NCBI RefSeq assembly: GCF_003963535.1
Contig: NZ_CP034539.1
Coordinates: forward strand, 3,100,001-3,164,000
Source: Streptomyces cyaneochromogenes
Lineage (GTDB): Bacteria; Actinomycetota; Actinomycetes; Streptomycetales; Streptomycetaceae
Reading direction: 5' to 3'
DNA length: 64,000 nucleotides
Part shown: in pieces, positions 1 through 9,679 of the stretch
How positions within the stretch are numbered: position 1 is the first letter of the stretch
How the letters are laid out: every line of letters starts with the position of its first letter
Position numbers and translations under genes: made by a program
Notes under the pieces: model-generated
The model's input: the letters and a program-made list of their open reading frames with translations, nothing else
Database searches by the model: none
What the model was told of the DNA's origin: nothing

Positions 1-189
1 GTGGAGGAACTCGAACTCCGACTGACCCAGCTCGGCCTCTACACGAGGGAGGCCAGGGGCAACTACAACGAGGGCGTCGAGGACGCGGTCGCCAGGTATC
101 AGTGGGCGCGGGGGATCCAGCCGGAGGAGTACGGGGTGTACGACCTGGCTACGCGGGAGATGCTGGAGTCGGAAACGACGGAACCGTGA
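1..189 (+). CDS. peptidoglycan-binding domain protein, C-terminal fragment
   Basis: The window opens inside or at the start of this reading frame, so the true start may lie upstream. The 62 visible residues read as a PG_binding_1-like repeat: a helical ELELRLTQLGLY segment, then a YNEGVEDAVARYQW stretch and a GVYDLATREML end, which is the usual helix-turn-helix shape of these cell-wall-binding modules. Such modules usually anchor secreted hydrolases or regulators to peptidoglycan. No catalytic domain is visible, so the overall function cannot be given. Family assignment is moderately sure; completeness is not. Confidence 0.6.
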   Translation: MEELELRLTQLGLYTREARGNYNEGVEDAVARYQWARGIQPEEYGVYDLATREMLESETTEP

Positions 190-216
190 CGCTGCGCGGG
201 CTTGGCCGCTCGCCCA

Positions 217-413
217 TGAGCTCGGGAGTGCAGGTTCGACGGCGGCTGCGAGCGGTCGGTGGCCGGTCGCGCAGTTCCCCGCACCCCCAGGCCGGCGGCA
301 GCGCGGCCAACTCAAGGGGCGCGGGGCTGTATCACTTGCGGCTCCGCCGCGTGGGCGCGAGCAACCCTCCACGGCTCGCAGCCGCCGACGAACCGGCGAA
401 CCCGAGCCCTCAG
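217..413. repeat. interspersed palindromic repeat, copy 1 (unit A forward, unit B reverse)
   Basis: This intergenic block ends in complementary sequences (gagctcggg near 218 and cccgagccc near 401). It holds unit A (ggtcgcgcagttccccgc, 265-282) facing a reversed unit B (aggggcgcggggctgtat, 315-332, then the gcggctccgccgcgtgggcg part). The same units recur at eight other places in the window. The right end touches the stop codon of the HAD gene on the minus strand. It could form a large hairpin in RNA read from either side and may end or stabilise transcripts; that role is inferred. Confidence 0.75.
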
Positions 414-1081
414 GCGACAATCACCCGAATCTCGCCGCCGGCCCCAGCCTCGACCCGCACCTGCCGCAAGTCCGCCACCTCCACGTCAGGCCCATGGAGA
501 CCAGCCCTCGGCCCGACGCCCACGACCCGCATCCCCGCGGAGCGCCCGGCCTCGATCCCCGCCCCGGAGTCCTCGAACACCACACAGTCCTCCGGCGCGA
601 CCCCGAGCTCGGCCGCCCCCTTCAGGAACCCCTCCGGATCAGGCTTGCTGGCCCCCACCGACTCCGCGGTGACCCGTACCTCCGGCATCCCCAGCCCGGC
701 GGCAGCCATCCGCGCCGTGGCCAGCGCGACGTCCGCCGACGTCACCAGCGCGTGCGGCAGCCCCTGCAACGAGGCGAGAAACTCCGGCGCCCCCGGGATC
801 GGCACCACGCCCGCCACATCCGCCGTCTCCTCGGCGAGCATGCGCGCGTTGTCGGCGTAGTTCTGCTCCATCGGCCGGTCGGGCAGCAGCAGCGCCATCG
901 ACGCGTACCCCTGCCGGCCGTGCACGACCTTCATCACCTCGTCCCCGTCCAGCCCGTGCCGCTCGGCCCAGCCACGCCAGATCCGTTCCACGACGGCGTC
1001 CGAGTTGACGAGCGTGCCGTCCATGTCGAGGAGAAGGGCACGGGCGGTGAGGACGGTGGGCACGGTGGTGGCCGGCATCGG
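410..1081 (-). CDS. HAD superfamily phosphatase (subfamily IA, phosphoglycolate/sugar-phosphate type)
   Basis: A 223-residue cytoplasmic hydrolase. Motif I is DMDGTLVNSD with the nucleophile and acid/base aspartates at residues 18 and 20. Motif II is in LVTSAD, the motif III lysine lies in GASKPDPEGF, and motif IV is VVFEDSGAGIEAG. The helical cap between motifs I and II (WRGWAERHGLDG onward) is typical of beta-phosphoglucomutase, GPH and DOG-type enzymes, so a small phosphorylated sugar or 2-phosphoglycolate is a likely substrate; the sequence does not decide which. The start at MPATTVPTVL was preferred over an upstream in-frame start because the fold begins just after it. The gene stands alone, with a repeat directly after its stop codon. 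Confidence 0.85.
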   Translation of the reverse strand, partial: PMPATTVPTVLTARALLLDMDGTLVNSDAVVERIWRGWAERHGLDGDEVMKVVHGRQGYASMALLLPDRPMEQNYADNARMLAEETADVAGVVPIPGAPEFLASLQGLPHALVTSADVALATARMAAAGLGMPEVRVTAESVGASKPDPEGFLKGAAELGVAPEDCVVFEDSGAGIEAGRSAGMRVVGVGPRAGLHGPDVEVADLRQVRVEAGAGGEIRVIVA

Positions 1082-1273
1082 CAGCTCCAAGGCGAGGGGC
1101 CCGGGGGTACAGGGGTGCCCCCGGAGGGACAAGGTGGTCCCGCCCGCCGGTCAGGGAAAACGGGCGGGAGCCACTTTGTTCCTCCACGGTACAAAACCAG
1201 GCGCGATCACGCCAGCGCCTCCAGAAACCGTTCACCGAGAGTTCAGCTCACCCGAGCCCCTCCGCCTCCCCGC

Positions 1274-1855
1274 TCAGCCGACGATCGCCTCCCACAGGCT
1301 CCACGCCCCCAGCCCCAGCATCACCAGCGCCGCCACCTTGGTGATCAGCTTCAACGGCACCCGCCGCATCAGCGCCTTCCCCCCGACGATCCCGATCGCC
1401 GCCACGGCCCACAGCGCCAGCACCGCACCGATGCCGACCGACAGCGGGTCGTCGTAGCGCGCCGCGAGGTTCGCCGTCATGATCTGCGTCAGATCCCCGA
1501 ACTCGGCGACCAGGATGAGCATGAACCCGGCCCCGGACACCTTCCAGAAGGACTGGTTCTCCGGCTTGCGGATCTCCTCGTCGTCCTCGTCCTTCTTCAT
1601 GAGCAGCACGGCGGCACCGCCCAGGAAGAGCACACCGGTGAGCGCCGACACGATCTGCTGGGGCAGCAGCGTCAGCACGCTGCCGGCCGCCACGGCCAGG
1701 GCGACGTGCACGGCGAACGCGGCGGCGACACCGGCGAAGACGTAGGAGGCGCGATAGCGCGTACCGAGGACGAGCCCGGCGAGCGCGGTCTTGTCGGGCA
1801 GTTCGGCGAGGAAGACGACGCCGAAGACGACCGCCGTCACGGTAAAGCTGATCAA
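1274..1855 (-). CDS. GDT1/TMEM165 (UPF0016) family cation transporter, probable Mn2+ exporter
   Basis: A 193-residue, six-helix membrane protein made of two related halves. Each half carries the family signature: ELPDKT at residues 18-23 in helix 1 and EFGDLT in the second half. These acidic motifs form the Mn2+/Ca2+ path in the GDT1 family, whose bacterial members (for example MneA) export manganese. A charged cytosolic loop (KKDEDDEEIRK) separates the halves. The long leader contains a yybP-ykoY type manganese riboswitch, which independently supports a manganese role. The first motif has LP instead of the common xG, a mild variation. Assignment to the family is firm; metal specificity is inferred. 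Confidence 0.9.
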   Translation of the reverse strand: MISFTVTAVVFGVVFLAELPDKTALAGLVLGTRYRASYVFAGVAAAFAVHVALAVAAGSVLTLLPQQIVSALTGVLFLGGAAVLLMKKDEDDEEIRKPENQSFWKVSGAGFMLILVAEFGDLTQIMTANLAARYDDPLSVGIGAVLALWAVAAIGIVGGKALMRRVPLKLITKVAALVMLGLGAWSLWEAIVG

Positions 1856-1936
1856 GGTTCCTCAATCGGTCGGGGCTGCCCCACCGAGAGAATTGTCACT
1901 GCGCTACGACACCTCGGCACGGCAGCACACGTGGCA

Positions 1937-1956
1937 CCCGTGCCGTACGGCACGGG
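1937..1956 (-). promoter_or_regulatory. perfect hairpin downstream of the Mn riboswitch (possible expression platform)
   Basis: A perfect 20-bp palindrome (cccgtgccgtacggcacggg) lies between the riboswitch core and the start codon of the transporter gene. It lies within the leader RNA and could act as a terminator or as the alternative structure of the switch. No run of U follows it, so control of termination by the classical intrinsic route is uncertain. Confidence 0.5.
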
Positions 1957-1965
1957 CGTGCACTG

Positions 1966-2076
1966 CTTGCCGAAGGTCTCGCTGGCCGACCCCGTGAACG
2001 AGGTCCGCCTCCGGGCGCCGGCTCAGGCGAGCTGAGCAGTATGTCGACGGTCCGGCGAAGAGCTACTCCCCTTCTG
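1966..2076 (-). ncRNA. yybP-ykoY manganese riboswitch
   Basis: Read on the minus strand, the leader of the GDT1-type transporter gene contains both hallmark loops of the yybP-ykoY aptamer: GGGGAGUAGC near 2071-2062 and GCGAGACCUUCG near 1983-1970. They are separated by a GC-rich helical domain of about 80 nt. The flanking GAAGG and CCUUC can close the P1 stem. These two loops form the Mn2+ site in known members, which turn on manganese exporters when Mn2+ is high. The match to the family and the identity of the downstream gene agree, so the call is strong, although no covariance model was run. Confidence 0.85.
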
Positions 2077-2229
2077 CACACACCAGCATACGAGATCGTT
2101 TCGCCGTAAACCTTGTTATGTCATGCACGCGTCATTAGCTTCTTACCGGACGCACACCTCCCCGCAACACGGCGTCGCGAGCATTCCTTCGCCCGCTCGC
2201 CAACACCCCCACCCCCCAAGGGAGTTCGC

Positions 2230-2874
2230 ATGTCGAAGTTCTACGCGCGTCGACGCGTCAGCATACTCGCGGCGCTGACCGGTGTCATAGCCTCCGTCGG
2301 ACTCTTCAACGGTCCGACCGCCTCCGCCGCGCTCCCCACCCCCGTCAGTGCCGCCACCGCCCGCACCTACCTCGCCTCGCTCACCGTGGCCACCGAGGAC
2401 CGCACCGGCTACGACCGCGACCTCTTCCCGCACTGGATCACCCAGTCCGGCACCTGCAACACCCGCGAGGTCGTCCTCAAGCGCGACGGCACGAACGTCG
2501 TCCAGGACTCCGCCTGCGCCGCCACCAGCGGCAGCTGGTACTCCGTCTACGACGGCGCCACCTGGACCGCCGCCTCCGACCTCGACATCGACCACCTGGT
2601 CCCGCTGGCCGAGGCCTGGGACTCCGGCGCCGACAGCTGGACCACCTCCCGCCGCCAGGCCTTCGCCAACGACCTGACCCGTCCGCAGCTGATCGCCGTC
2701 ACCGACAACGTCAACCAGGCCAAGGGCGACCAGGACCCGGCCACCTGGATGCCGTCGCGCACGGCCTACCGCTGCACCTATGTGCGCGCCTGGGTGCAGG
2801 TGAAGTACTACTACGACCTCTCGGTCGACTCCGCCGAGAAGTCCGCCCTCACGAACTACCTCGCGAGCTGCTGA
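2230..2874 (+). CDS. secreted HNH endonuclease family protein (DUF1524/GmrSD-like)
   Basis: A 214-residue exported protein. Residues 1-36 form a signal peptide with a basic start, a hydrophobic core (SILAALTGVIASVGLF) and an ASA cleavage site. The mature part has the HNH core DIDHLVPLAEAWDSG and, downstream, the QLIAVTDNVNQAKGDQDP block, typical of the secreted nuclease group found throughout Streptomyces. Paired cysteines (CNT...CAA, and YRCTY...ASC) could form disulfides, as expected outside the cell. The ATG was chosen because it opens the signal peptide directly. It probably degrades extracellular nucleic acid. It stands alone, divergent from the riboswitch-controlled transporter gene. 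Confidence 0.88.
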   Translation: MSKFYARRRVSILAALTGVIASVGLFNGPTASAALPTPVSAATARTYLASLTVATEDRTGYDRDLFPHWITQSGTCNTREVVLKRDGTNVVQDSACAATSGSWYSVYDGATWTAASDLDIDHLVPLAEAWDSGADSWTTSRRQAFANDLTRPQLIAVTDNVNQAKGDQDPATWMPSRTAYRCTYVRAWVQVKYYYDLSVDSAEKSALTNYLASC

Positions 2875-2983
2875 CGAGGTACTGACGCGGTGCCGGCGGA
2901 GTTCGGCAAACCGTGATCTGCGGAACCTCCCCGTTCCCCTCCGTCGTTCCGTACCGTACGGGGCGACGGAGGAGGGCGATCAC

Positions 2984-4624
<1,641 letters not shown>

Positions 4625-4639
4625 GGGTGGACGGGAAAC

Positions 4640-4822
4640 CGCCTGAGAGCTCGAGGCTGCCGGTTCGTTGGCGGCTGCGGGTCGCGTGTGGCTGGTCGCG
4701 CAGTTCCCCGCGCCCCTGGGTGGGCTGCAGCACAGCCAACCCCAAGGGGCGCGGGGAACTGCGCGAGCAACCGACGACTACCCGCAGCCGCCATCGAACA
4801 TCAAGCCCCGAGCTCTCAGGCG
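4640..4822. repeat. 183-bp three-tier palindromic element (repeat copy 2)
   Basis: The element has three nested inverted pairs: outer cgcctgagagctcg with its complement at 4809-4822, middle tggcggctgcgggt (4669-4682) with 4780-4793, and inner cgcgcagttccccgcgcccct (21 bp, 4697-4717) with 4745-4765. The inner arms are unit A in both orientations. It starts just after the PhoD-like gene. As RNA it would fold into one long branched hairpin. It has no ORF or transposase and its ends show no obvious target duplication. Nothing else was seen in the rest of this gap of about 400 bp before the next gene. Confidence 0.8.
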
Positions 4823-5032
4823 AACTCACCCCGTATTCCGCCTGTTCCGACCGCTTGTGACCACGGTGTCCCGTGATGCACCTGATGCACGTGATGCATC
4901 CCACAGTCACCGACCCCCGGGCTCGGTTCGCCCCGCCCCCGACGGCATGATGAGCCGGACCGTCCGCTTCCACACGGGCCGACGGCCCGCTCGCTCGCTC
5001 CGATGCGCCCCACACGCCCGGGAGTCACCCCT

Positions 5033-6943
5033 TTGACTGCACCGACCTCCGCACCGACCCCGGAGTCCCCCACGGTCTCCGTCGCCCTGGTCGGCGCCGG
5101 ACCCCGCGGCACCAGCGTCCTGGAACGCCTCTGTGCCTCCGCTCCCGAACTCCTCCCGCCCGGGGCGCGTCTCACGGTTCATGTGATCGACCCGGCGCCG
5201 CCCGGCGCCGGACGGGTGTGGCGGACCGCGCAGTCGGCCGAGTTGTTGATGAACACGGTGTCCTCGCAGGTCACGTTGTTCACCGACGACAGCGTGGACT
5301 GCTCGGGCCCGATCCGGCCCGGCCCCAGCCTGCACGACTGGGCGGCGGGTGCGCTCGGCCCGGACGAGTACCCGACCCGCGCCCACTACGGCCGGTACCT
5401 GGAGTGGGTGTTCGCGAAGGTCGCGCGCGAGGCACCGCCCGCGGTCCGCGTCGAGACGTACGCGGCCCGTGCGGTACGGCTCGACGACGCGCCCGGCGGC
5501 GGCCAGGTGCTCACCCTCGACGACGGCCGCACCCTGCCCGGCCTGTCCGCCGTGGTGCTCGCGCAGGGGCATCTGCCGACGGCCGCCGACACGACCCAGC
5601 TCCGCCTCGCCGCGTACGCGGACCTGCACGGCCTGCACTACGTACCGCCCGCGAACCCGGCCGACGTCGACCTCTCCGCCGTGTCCCCCGGCGAACCGGT
5701 GCTGCTGCGGGGCCTGGGCCTCAACTTCTTCGACCACATGGCCCTGTTGACGACGGGCCGCGGCGGCCGCTTCCTACGCTCCCCCGAGGGACTGCGCTAC
5801 GTCCCGTCCGGCAACGAGCCCCGCCTGTACGCCGGTTCACGGCGCGGCATCCCGTACCAGGCACGCGGCGACAACGCGAAGGGGCCGTACGGCCGCCATC
5901 TCCCGCTCGTCCTGACGCCCGAGGTGATCGCCGGCTTCCGCAAACGCGCGGACTCGGGCGAGGCGCCGGACTTCCTCGCGGAGATATGGCCGCTGGTGGC
6001 GAAGGAGGTGGAGGCGGTGTACTACGCGGCGCTGATACCCGGGGAACGGCGACCGGAGTTCACCGAGCGCTTCCTCGCCGTTCCTCACCGCCACCCCCAA
6101 GAGGGCTTCCTGCTCGACGAGTTCGGCGTCCCGGAGCGCGAGCGCTGGAGCTGGGACCGGGTCTCCCGGCCGTATACGGGAGGCGATTTCAGGGATCCCG
6201 GGCGGTGGCGCGACTGGCTGCTGGCGTATCTGCGCGAGGACGCCGCCCAGGCCGCCCGGGGCAATGTGGACGGCCCGCTGAAGTCGGCCCTCGACGTACT
6301 GCGCGACCTGCGCAACGAACTGCGGCTCATCGTCGACCACGGCGGCCTCACCGGCACCTCCCGCCGCGACCACCTGGACCGCTGGTACACCCCGCTCAAC
6401 GCCTTCCTCTCCATCGGCCCGCCCCGGCGGCGCGTGGAGGAGCTGGTGGCGCTGATGGAGGCGGGCGTGGTGGAGGTGCTCGGACCTCGGCTGGAGGTGC
6501 GGGAGGAGGACGGGGCCTGGGTGGCGCACTCCCCCGAGGTGCCGGGCTCGGCGGTCCGGGCGACGGTGCTGATCGAGGCACGGCTGCCGGAGCCCGACCT
6601 GCGGCGCAGCGCCGACGACCTGCTGGCACGGCTGCTGAAGACGGGGCAGTGCCGCCCGCACACCGTCGACGGTTACGAGACGGGAGGGCTGGACGTAACA
6701 CAGCGGCCGTACCGTCTGATCGACCGTCAGGGCCGGGCCCACCCAAGGCGGTTCGCGTTCGGGGTGCCCACGGAGGGTGTGCACTGGGTGACGGCGGCCG
6801 GGGCGCGACCAGGTGTGGATTCGGTCACCCTTTCGGACGCGGACGCGGTGGCAAGGGCGGTGCTACGTGCGGTTGCCACCGAGACGGAAGGGGAAACCGA
6901 GGCGCAAACCTGGCCAAATGTTGAACTTGCAAGCATTGATTAG
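5033..6943 (+). CDS. FAD/NAD(P)-binding protein (NAD_binding_9 family)
   Basis: A protein of about 636 residues with a Rossmann dinucleotide site near the N terminus (VALVGAGPRGTS) and an ID acidic pair at the end of the second strand (HVIDPAPPGAGRVW). The layout matches the large FAD/NAD(P)-binding proteins common in actinobacteria, distantly related to flavin-dependent monooxygenases and siderophore lysine/ornithine hydroxylases. A second nucleotide-binding segment (VLLRGLGLNFFDHM) lies around residue 225. The reaction is unknown. The TTG start is preferred because GGGAG stands 9 nt before it; an in-frame ATG 30 nt upstream has no ribosome-binding site. A symmetrical TTAGGC-CA-GCCTAA sequence overlaps its stop codon. 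Confidence 0.75.
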   Translation: MTAPTSAPTPESPTVSVALVGAGPRGTSVLERLCASAPELLPPGARLTVHVIDPAPPGAGRVWRTAQSAELLMNTVSSQVTLFTDDSVDCSGPIRPGPSLHDWAAGALGPDEYPTRAHYGRYLEWVFAKVAREAPPAVRVETYAARAVRLDDAPGGGQVLTLDDGRTLPGLSAVVLAQGHLPTAADTTQLRLAAYADLHGLHYVPPANPADVDLSAVSPGEPVLLRGLGLNFFDHMALLTTGRGGRFLRSPEGLRYVPSGNEPRLYAGSRRGIPYQARGDNAKGPYGRHLPLVLTPEVIAGFRKRADSGEAPDFLAEIWPLVAKEVEAVYYAALIPGERRPEFTERFLAVPHRHPQEGFLLDEFGVPERERWSWDRVSRPYTGGDFRDPGRWRDWLLAYLREDAAQAARGNVDGPLKSALDVLRDLRNELRLIVDHGGLTGTSRRDHLDRWYTPLNAFLSIGPPRRRVEELVALMEAGVVEVLGPRLEVREEDGAWVAHSPEVPGSAVRATVLIEARLPEPDLRRSADDLLARLLKTGQCRPHTVDGYETGGLDVTQRPYRLIDRQGRAHPRRFAFGVPTEGVHWVTAAGARPGVDSVTLSDADAVARAVLRAVATETEGETEAQTWPNVELASID

Positions 6944-6953
6944 GCCAGCCTAA
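6940..6953. promoter_or_regulatory. short palindrome TTAGGC-CA-GCCTAA, possible operator
   Basis: Perfect 6-bp arms with a 2-bp centre lie about 80 bp before the DoxX start codon and overlap the stop of the upstream gene. TTAGG/CCTAA half sites recall DmdR1/IdeR iron boxes, but the spacing does not match the 19-bp iron-box consensus. It is listed only as a candidate operator for the DoxX gene. Confidence 0.25.
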
Positions 6954-7035
6954 CGTGGGGCTACCGATCAGTATCCGTCCCCATACCGTTCCTCAAAGGG
7001 ACCGGTTCATCTGTCAGACCGAGGGAGTCCCCCAC

Positions 7036-7473
7036 ATGACCGGACGCCTTAACAGCGCCCAGCCGTATGCCATCGGCCTGTTCCGCATCGTCGTCGGCCT
7101 GCTCTTCGCCTGCCACGGCGCCAACTCGCTCTTCGGCACCTTCGGAGGCGAGACTCCGGAAGCCGGCACGTGGCCGGGCTGGTACGCCGCGGTGATCGAG
7201 CTCGCCGGCGGCAGCCTGGTCCTGCTCGGCCTCGGCACCCGCGCCGCCGCGTTCATATCCTCCGGCGCCATGGCGTACGCGTACTTCAAGGTCCACCAGC
7301 CGCAGGCTCTGTGGCCCATCGAGAACAGCGGCGAAGGCGCCGCCATGTACTGCTGGGCCATGTTCCTGCTGATCTTCACCGGCTCCGGCGCCTTCGGCCT
7401 GGACCGGCTGTTCGCCAAGCGCTCCGGTGCGCGGAGCGGCACGGCGGCCGACCAGACGCCGGTGGCGGCCTGA
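7036..7473 (+). CDS. DoxX family membrane protein
   Basis: A 145-residue protein with four predicted transmembrane helices and the family landmarks IGLFRIVVGLLFACHGANSLFG in helix 1 (about 12-33) and ELAGGSLVLLGLGTRAAA in helix 2. DoxX-like proteins are linked to redox balance and, in mycobacteria, to a complex with SodA and SseA; here no such partner is adjacent. The ATG was chosen because GAGGGAG lies about 8 nt upstream. It appears to be its own transcription unit. Exact function is unknown. Confidence 0.85.
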   Translation: MTGRLNSAQPYAIGLFRIVVGLLFACHGANSLFGTFGGETPEAGTWPGWYAAVIELAGGSLVLLGLGTRAAAFISSGAMAYAYFKVHQPQALWPIENSGEGAAMYCWAMFLLIFTGSGAFGLDRLFAKRSGARSGTAADQTPVAA

Positions 7474-7702
7474 CGGCTTGTGCGACGGCGCCTGTTCCCG
7501 CGAGGCTCAAGCGGGGGCGGGCGCCGTTTCCCTTTGGCTGCCCGGAAGCAGCCGAGTGAACATCCTGTGGCGATCACACGAGCCCCCGATGGATCTCCTG
7601 TCACACCCCCGGCGTACGCTGTATGGCTGTCATAGGCCGCCCCTGCCGCTCCCCCACGACGTCGCGGCATGGTGTGGCCACGGGGGTTAACGGGGAGTTG
7701 CG

Positions 7703-8329
7703 GTGCTCGAGGGATTCGAGGACGTGGGTTCGCTTACGGCGAGCCCATGGATCTATGTGGTCGTGGGAATGTCGGTCCTCCTGGACGTGTTCCTGCCGGT
7801 CCTGCCCAGCGGCGTGCTGGTGATCATGGCGGCCACCGCGGCGGCCGCGGGCTCGGGTGCCGCGACCGGACAGGTCCCCGGCGAGGTCCCGGACATCCTG
7901 GCCCTGACGCTCTGCGCCGCGACGGCATCCGTCCTCGGCGACCTCGTCGCCTACCGTCTCGCCCGCCGCGGCGGCGCCCGGCTCGACCGCGCGATCGCCC
8001 GCTCCCGCCGCCTGACATCAGCGCAGGAACGTCTCGGCACAGCCCTGGCCCGGGGCGGCGGCGCCCTGGTGGTGCTGGCCCGTTTCGCCCCGGCGGGCCG
8101 CTCGGTGGTCTCCCTGGGCGCCGGTGCCACCCACCGCAGCGCGCGCGACTTCCTGCCCTGGTCCGCCCTGGCGGGCCTCACCTGGGCGATCTACAGCGTG
8201 GCCCTCGGCTACTTCGGCGCCCAGTGGCTGGGCCCGACATGGCTGGCGACGGGGGTGTCGGTGGCGGCGCTGTTCGGGGCCGGTGCGGTGGCGACGTATC
8301 TGATGCGGCGGAAGCCGGCACAGGGGTAG
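7703..8329 (+). CDS. DedA family (VTT/SNARE-associated domain) membrane protein
   Basis: A 208-residue membrane protein with the DedA architecture: an amphipathic start, a re-entrant region (FLPVLPSGVLVIMAATAAAA, about 33-52), a linker with basic residues, the conserved ARFAPAGRSVVSLGAGAT motif (the DedA FxRFxPxxR-like signature) and C-terminal helices. DedA proteins act in the cytoplasmic membrane as lipid scramblases or carriers, including recycling of undecaprenyl phosphate, and affect envelope homeostasis. The start is GTG after GGGGAGTTGC. It stands alone. Confidence 0.85.
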   Translation: MLEGFEDVGSLTASPWIYVVVGMSVLLDVFLPVLPSGVLVIMAATAAAAGSGAATGQVPGEVPDILALTLCAATASVLGDLVAYRLARRGGARLDRAIARSRRLTSAQERLGTALARGGGALVVLARFAPAGRSVVSLGAGATHRSARDFLPWSALAGLTWAIYSVALGYFGAQWLGPTWLATGVSVAALFGAGAVATYLMRRKPAQG

Positions 8330-8392
8330 GACACCTCCCGGCGACGGCCGGCGCAGGGCCGGGCGCAGGGCACGGTAAGGCACGTCGCGGCG

Positions 8393-8626
8393 CTACCCGG
8401 CCTTGCGCGCCATCCCGGCCCCCCGCACCTCCAGCCCGTCGAGCAGATCGGCCGTGGCCCGCGCGATCACGTCGACGGCGTGGTCGAAGACCTCGCGGTT
8501 GTGCGCGGCCGGGGCCCGGAAGCCGGAGACCTTGCGCACGTACTGCAGGGCGGCGGCCCGGATCTCATCCTCTGTCGCCTCCTCGGGCAACACGGGCGGA
8601 CGAAGCGTCTTGATGCTGCGGCACAT
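8393..8626 (-). CDS. DUF2277 domain protein
   Basis: A 77-residue conserved actinobacterial protein beginning MCRSIKTLRPP, the characteristic N terminus of DUF2277, followed by ATEDEIRAAALQYVRKVSGFRAP. It resembles a small helical domain related to HhH-type DNA-binding proteins, but no function is established. The ATG giving MCRSIK is chosen over a TTG two codons upstream because the family begins there. It is divergent from the ketopantoate reductase gene. Confidence 0.85.
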   Translation of the reverse strand: MCRSIKTLRPPVLPEEATEDEIRAAALQYVRKVSGFRAPAAHNREVFDHAVDVIARATADLLDGLEVRGAGMARKAG

Positions 8627-8716
8627 GTCCAACAGTCTCCCCCGAAGAGGGGCCGGTCTGCCATGATCACCTCAGAGGCGGCCACCGCTGAGGGGCCGAC
8701 CGACGAGAGGAATCGC

Positions 8717-9637
8717 ATGACGACTCACCGTACGACTGCGAACGACCGGCTCACCGTGGCGGTACTGGGCCCGGGCGGCATAGGCGGCCTGCTCGCCGCG
8801 CTGCTGTCCAGGGCCGGCCACCGCGTCATCTGCCTGGCCGGCGACGAGACGGCGAAGACCCTGCGTACGAACGGAATCCGCGTCCGCAGCGGCCTGTTCG
8901 GCGACTTCACGGCCGAGGTCGAGGCGGACACCGAGCTGCGCGAACAGGTCGACGCCTGCCTGATCGCGGTCAAGGCCACCCACCTCGACGCGGCCCTGAC
9001 CCGCGTCCCGCCCACCGTGCTGGGCGACGCCCTGGTCGTACCGTTCCTCAACGGCGTGGAGCACCCCGCGTCGCTGCGCGCCCGGTACCGCGCGGGCCGT
9101 GTCGCCCCCGCCGCCATCCGCGCCGAGTCGACCCGCGTCGCCCCGGGGGAGATCGAGCACGTCACCCCCTTCGCCGAGATCGACCTCACCGGCGACCCGG
9201 TCCCCGACGACCGCCTCGACGCCCTCGCGAAGGCCCTCGACGCGGCCGGCCCCACCACCAAGGTCCACGCCGACGAGACGGCGACCCTCTGGGCGAAGCT
9301 GTCCTTCCTGGCTCCCTTCGCCCTGCTCACCACCCGCCACTCCCTCCCCCTCGGCGACGTACGCACCCACCACCGCGCCGAGTTGACGTCCGTCATCGAG
9401 GAGACGGCGGCCGTCAGCCGGGCCTGCGGCGGCCCCGCCGACCCGGAGCACCTCCTGGCCCGCTTCGACGCCTTCCCGCCCGGCACGAAGTCCTCGATGC
9501 AGCGCGACGCCGAGGCCGGCCGCCCCCTCGAACTGGACGCCATCGGCGGCGCGTTGCTGCGCGCGGCGGAACGGCACGGGGTGCCGGTGCCGGTGACGAC
9601 CAGCCTGGTGCGGGAGTTGGGGAACACCGGCCACTGA
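8717..9637 (+). CDS. panE: 2-dehydropantoate 2-reductase family protein
   Basis: A 306-residue NADPH-dependent reductase. The N-terminal Rossmann motif is VLGPGGIGGLLAA. The substrate-binding FLNGVEHP loop, the candidate catalytic lysine in LWAKLSFLAP and the C-terminal glutamate in GRPLELDAIGG match the ApbA/PanE pattern. PanE reduces ketopantoate to pantoate for coenzyme A synthesis. Actinobacteria often carry several paralogues of unclear substrate, so the specific reaction is likely but not proven. The ATG has GAGAGG six bases upstream. The transcript ends at a strong hairpin shared with the convergent gene. Confidence 0.82.
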   Translation: MTTHRTTANDRLTVAVLGPGGIGGLLAALLSRAGHRVICLAGDETAKTLRTNGIRVRSGLFGDFTAEVEADTELREQVDACLIAVKATHLDAALTRVPPTVLGDALVVPFLNGVEHPASLRARYRAGRVAPAAIRAESTRVAPGEIEHVTPFAEIDLTGDPVPDDRLDALAKALDAAGPTTKVHADETATLWAKLSFLAPFALLTTRHSLPLGDVRTHHRAELTSVIEETAAVSRACGGPADPEHLLARFDAFPPGTKSSMQRDAEAGRPLELDAIGGALLRAAERHGVPVPVTTSLVRELGNTGH

Positions 9638-9644
9638 CCGCGCG

Positions 9645-9679
9645 CTCGTGGGACTGATCGGCCCGATCAGTCCCACGAG
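9645..9679. terminator. bidirectional hairpin terminator between convergent genes
   Basis: Nearly perfect 17-bp arms (ctcgtgggactgatcgg and its complement) with almost no loop lie between panE and the convergent hypothetical gene. The second arm contains that gene's stop codon. No U tract is present, as is common for Streptomyces terminators. Confidence 0.7.

Noticed and set aside
494..2035. A long plus-strand frame of 513 codons over the HAD and transporter genes
   Set aside because: It is rich in Arg, Pro and His with no fold-like pattern and is antisense to two genes with clear motifs; such frames are common in GC-rich DNA.
2875..2983. PHO box upstream of the PhoD-like gene
   Set aside because: There are gttcc-type repeats, but no GTTCACC direct repeats at 11-bp spacing.
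6940..6953. Iron box (DmdR1/IdeR site) upstream of DoxX
   Set aside because: Half sites look right, but the arm length and spacing do not match the 19-bp iron-box consensus, so it is kept only as a weak palindrome.
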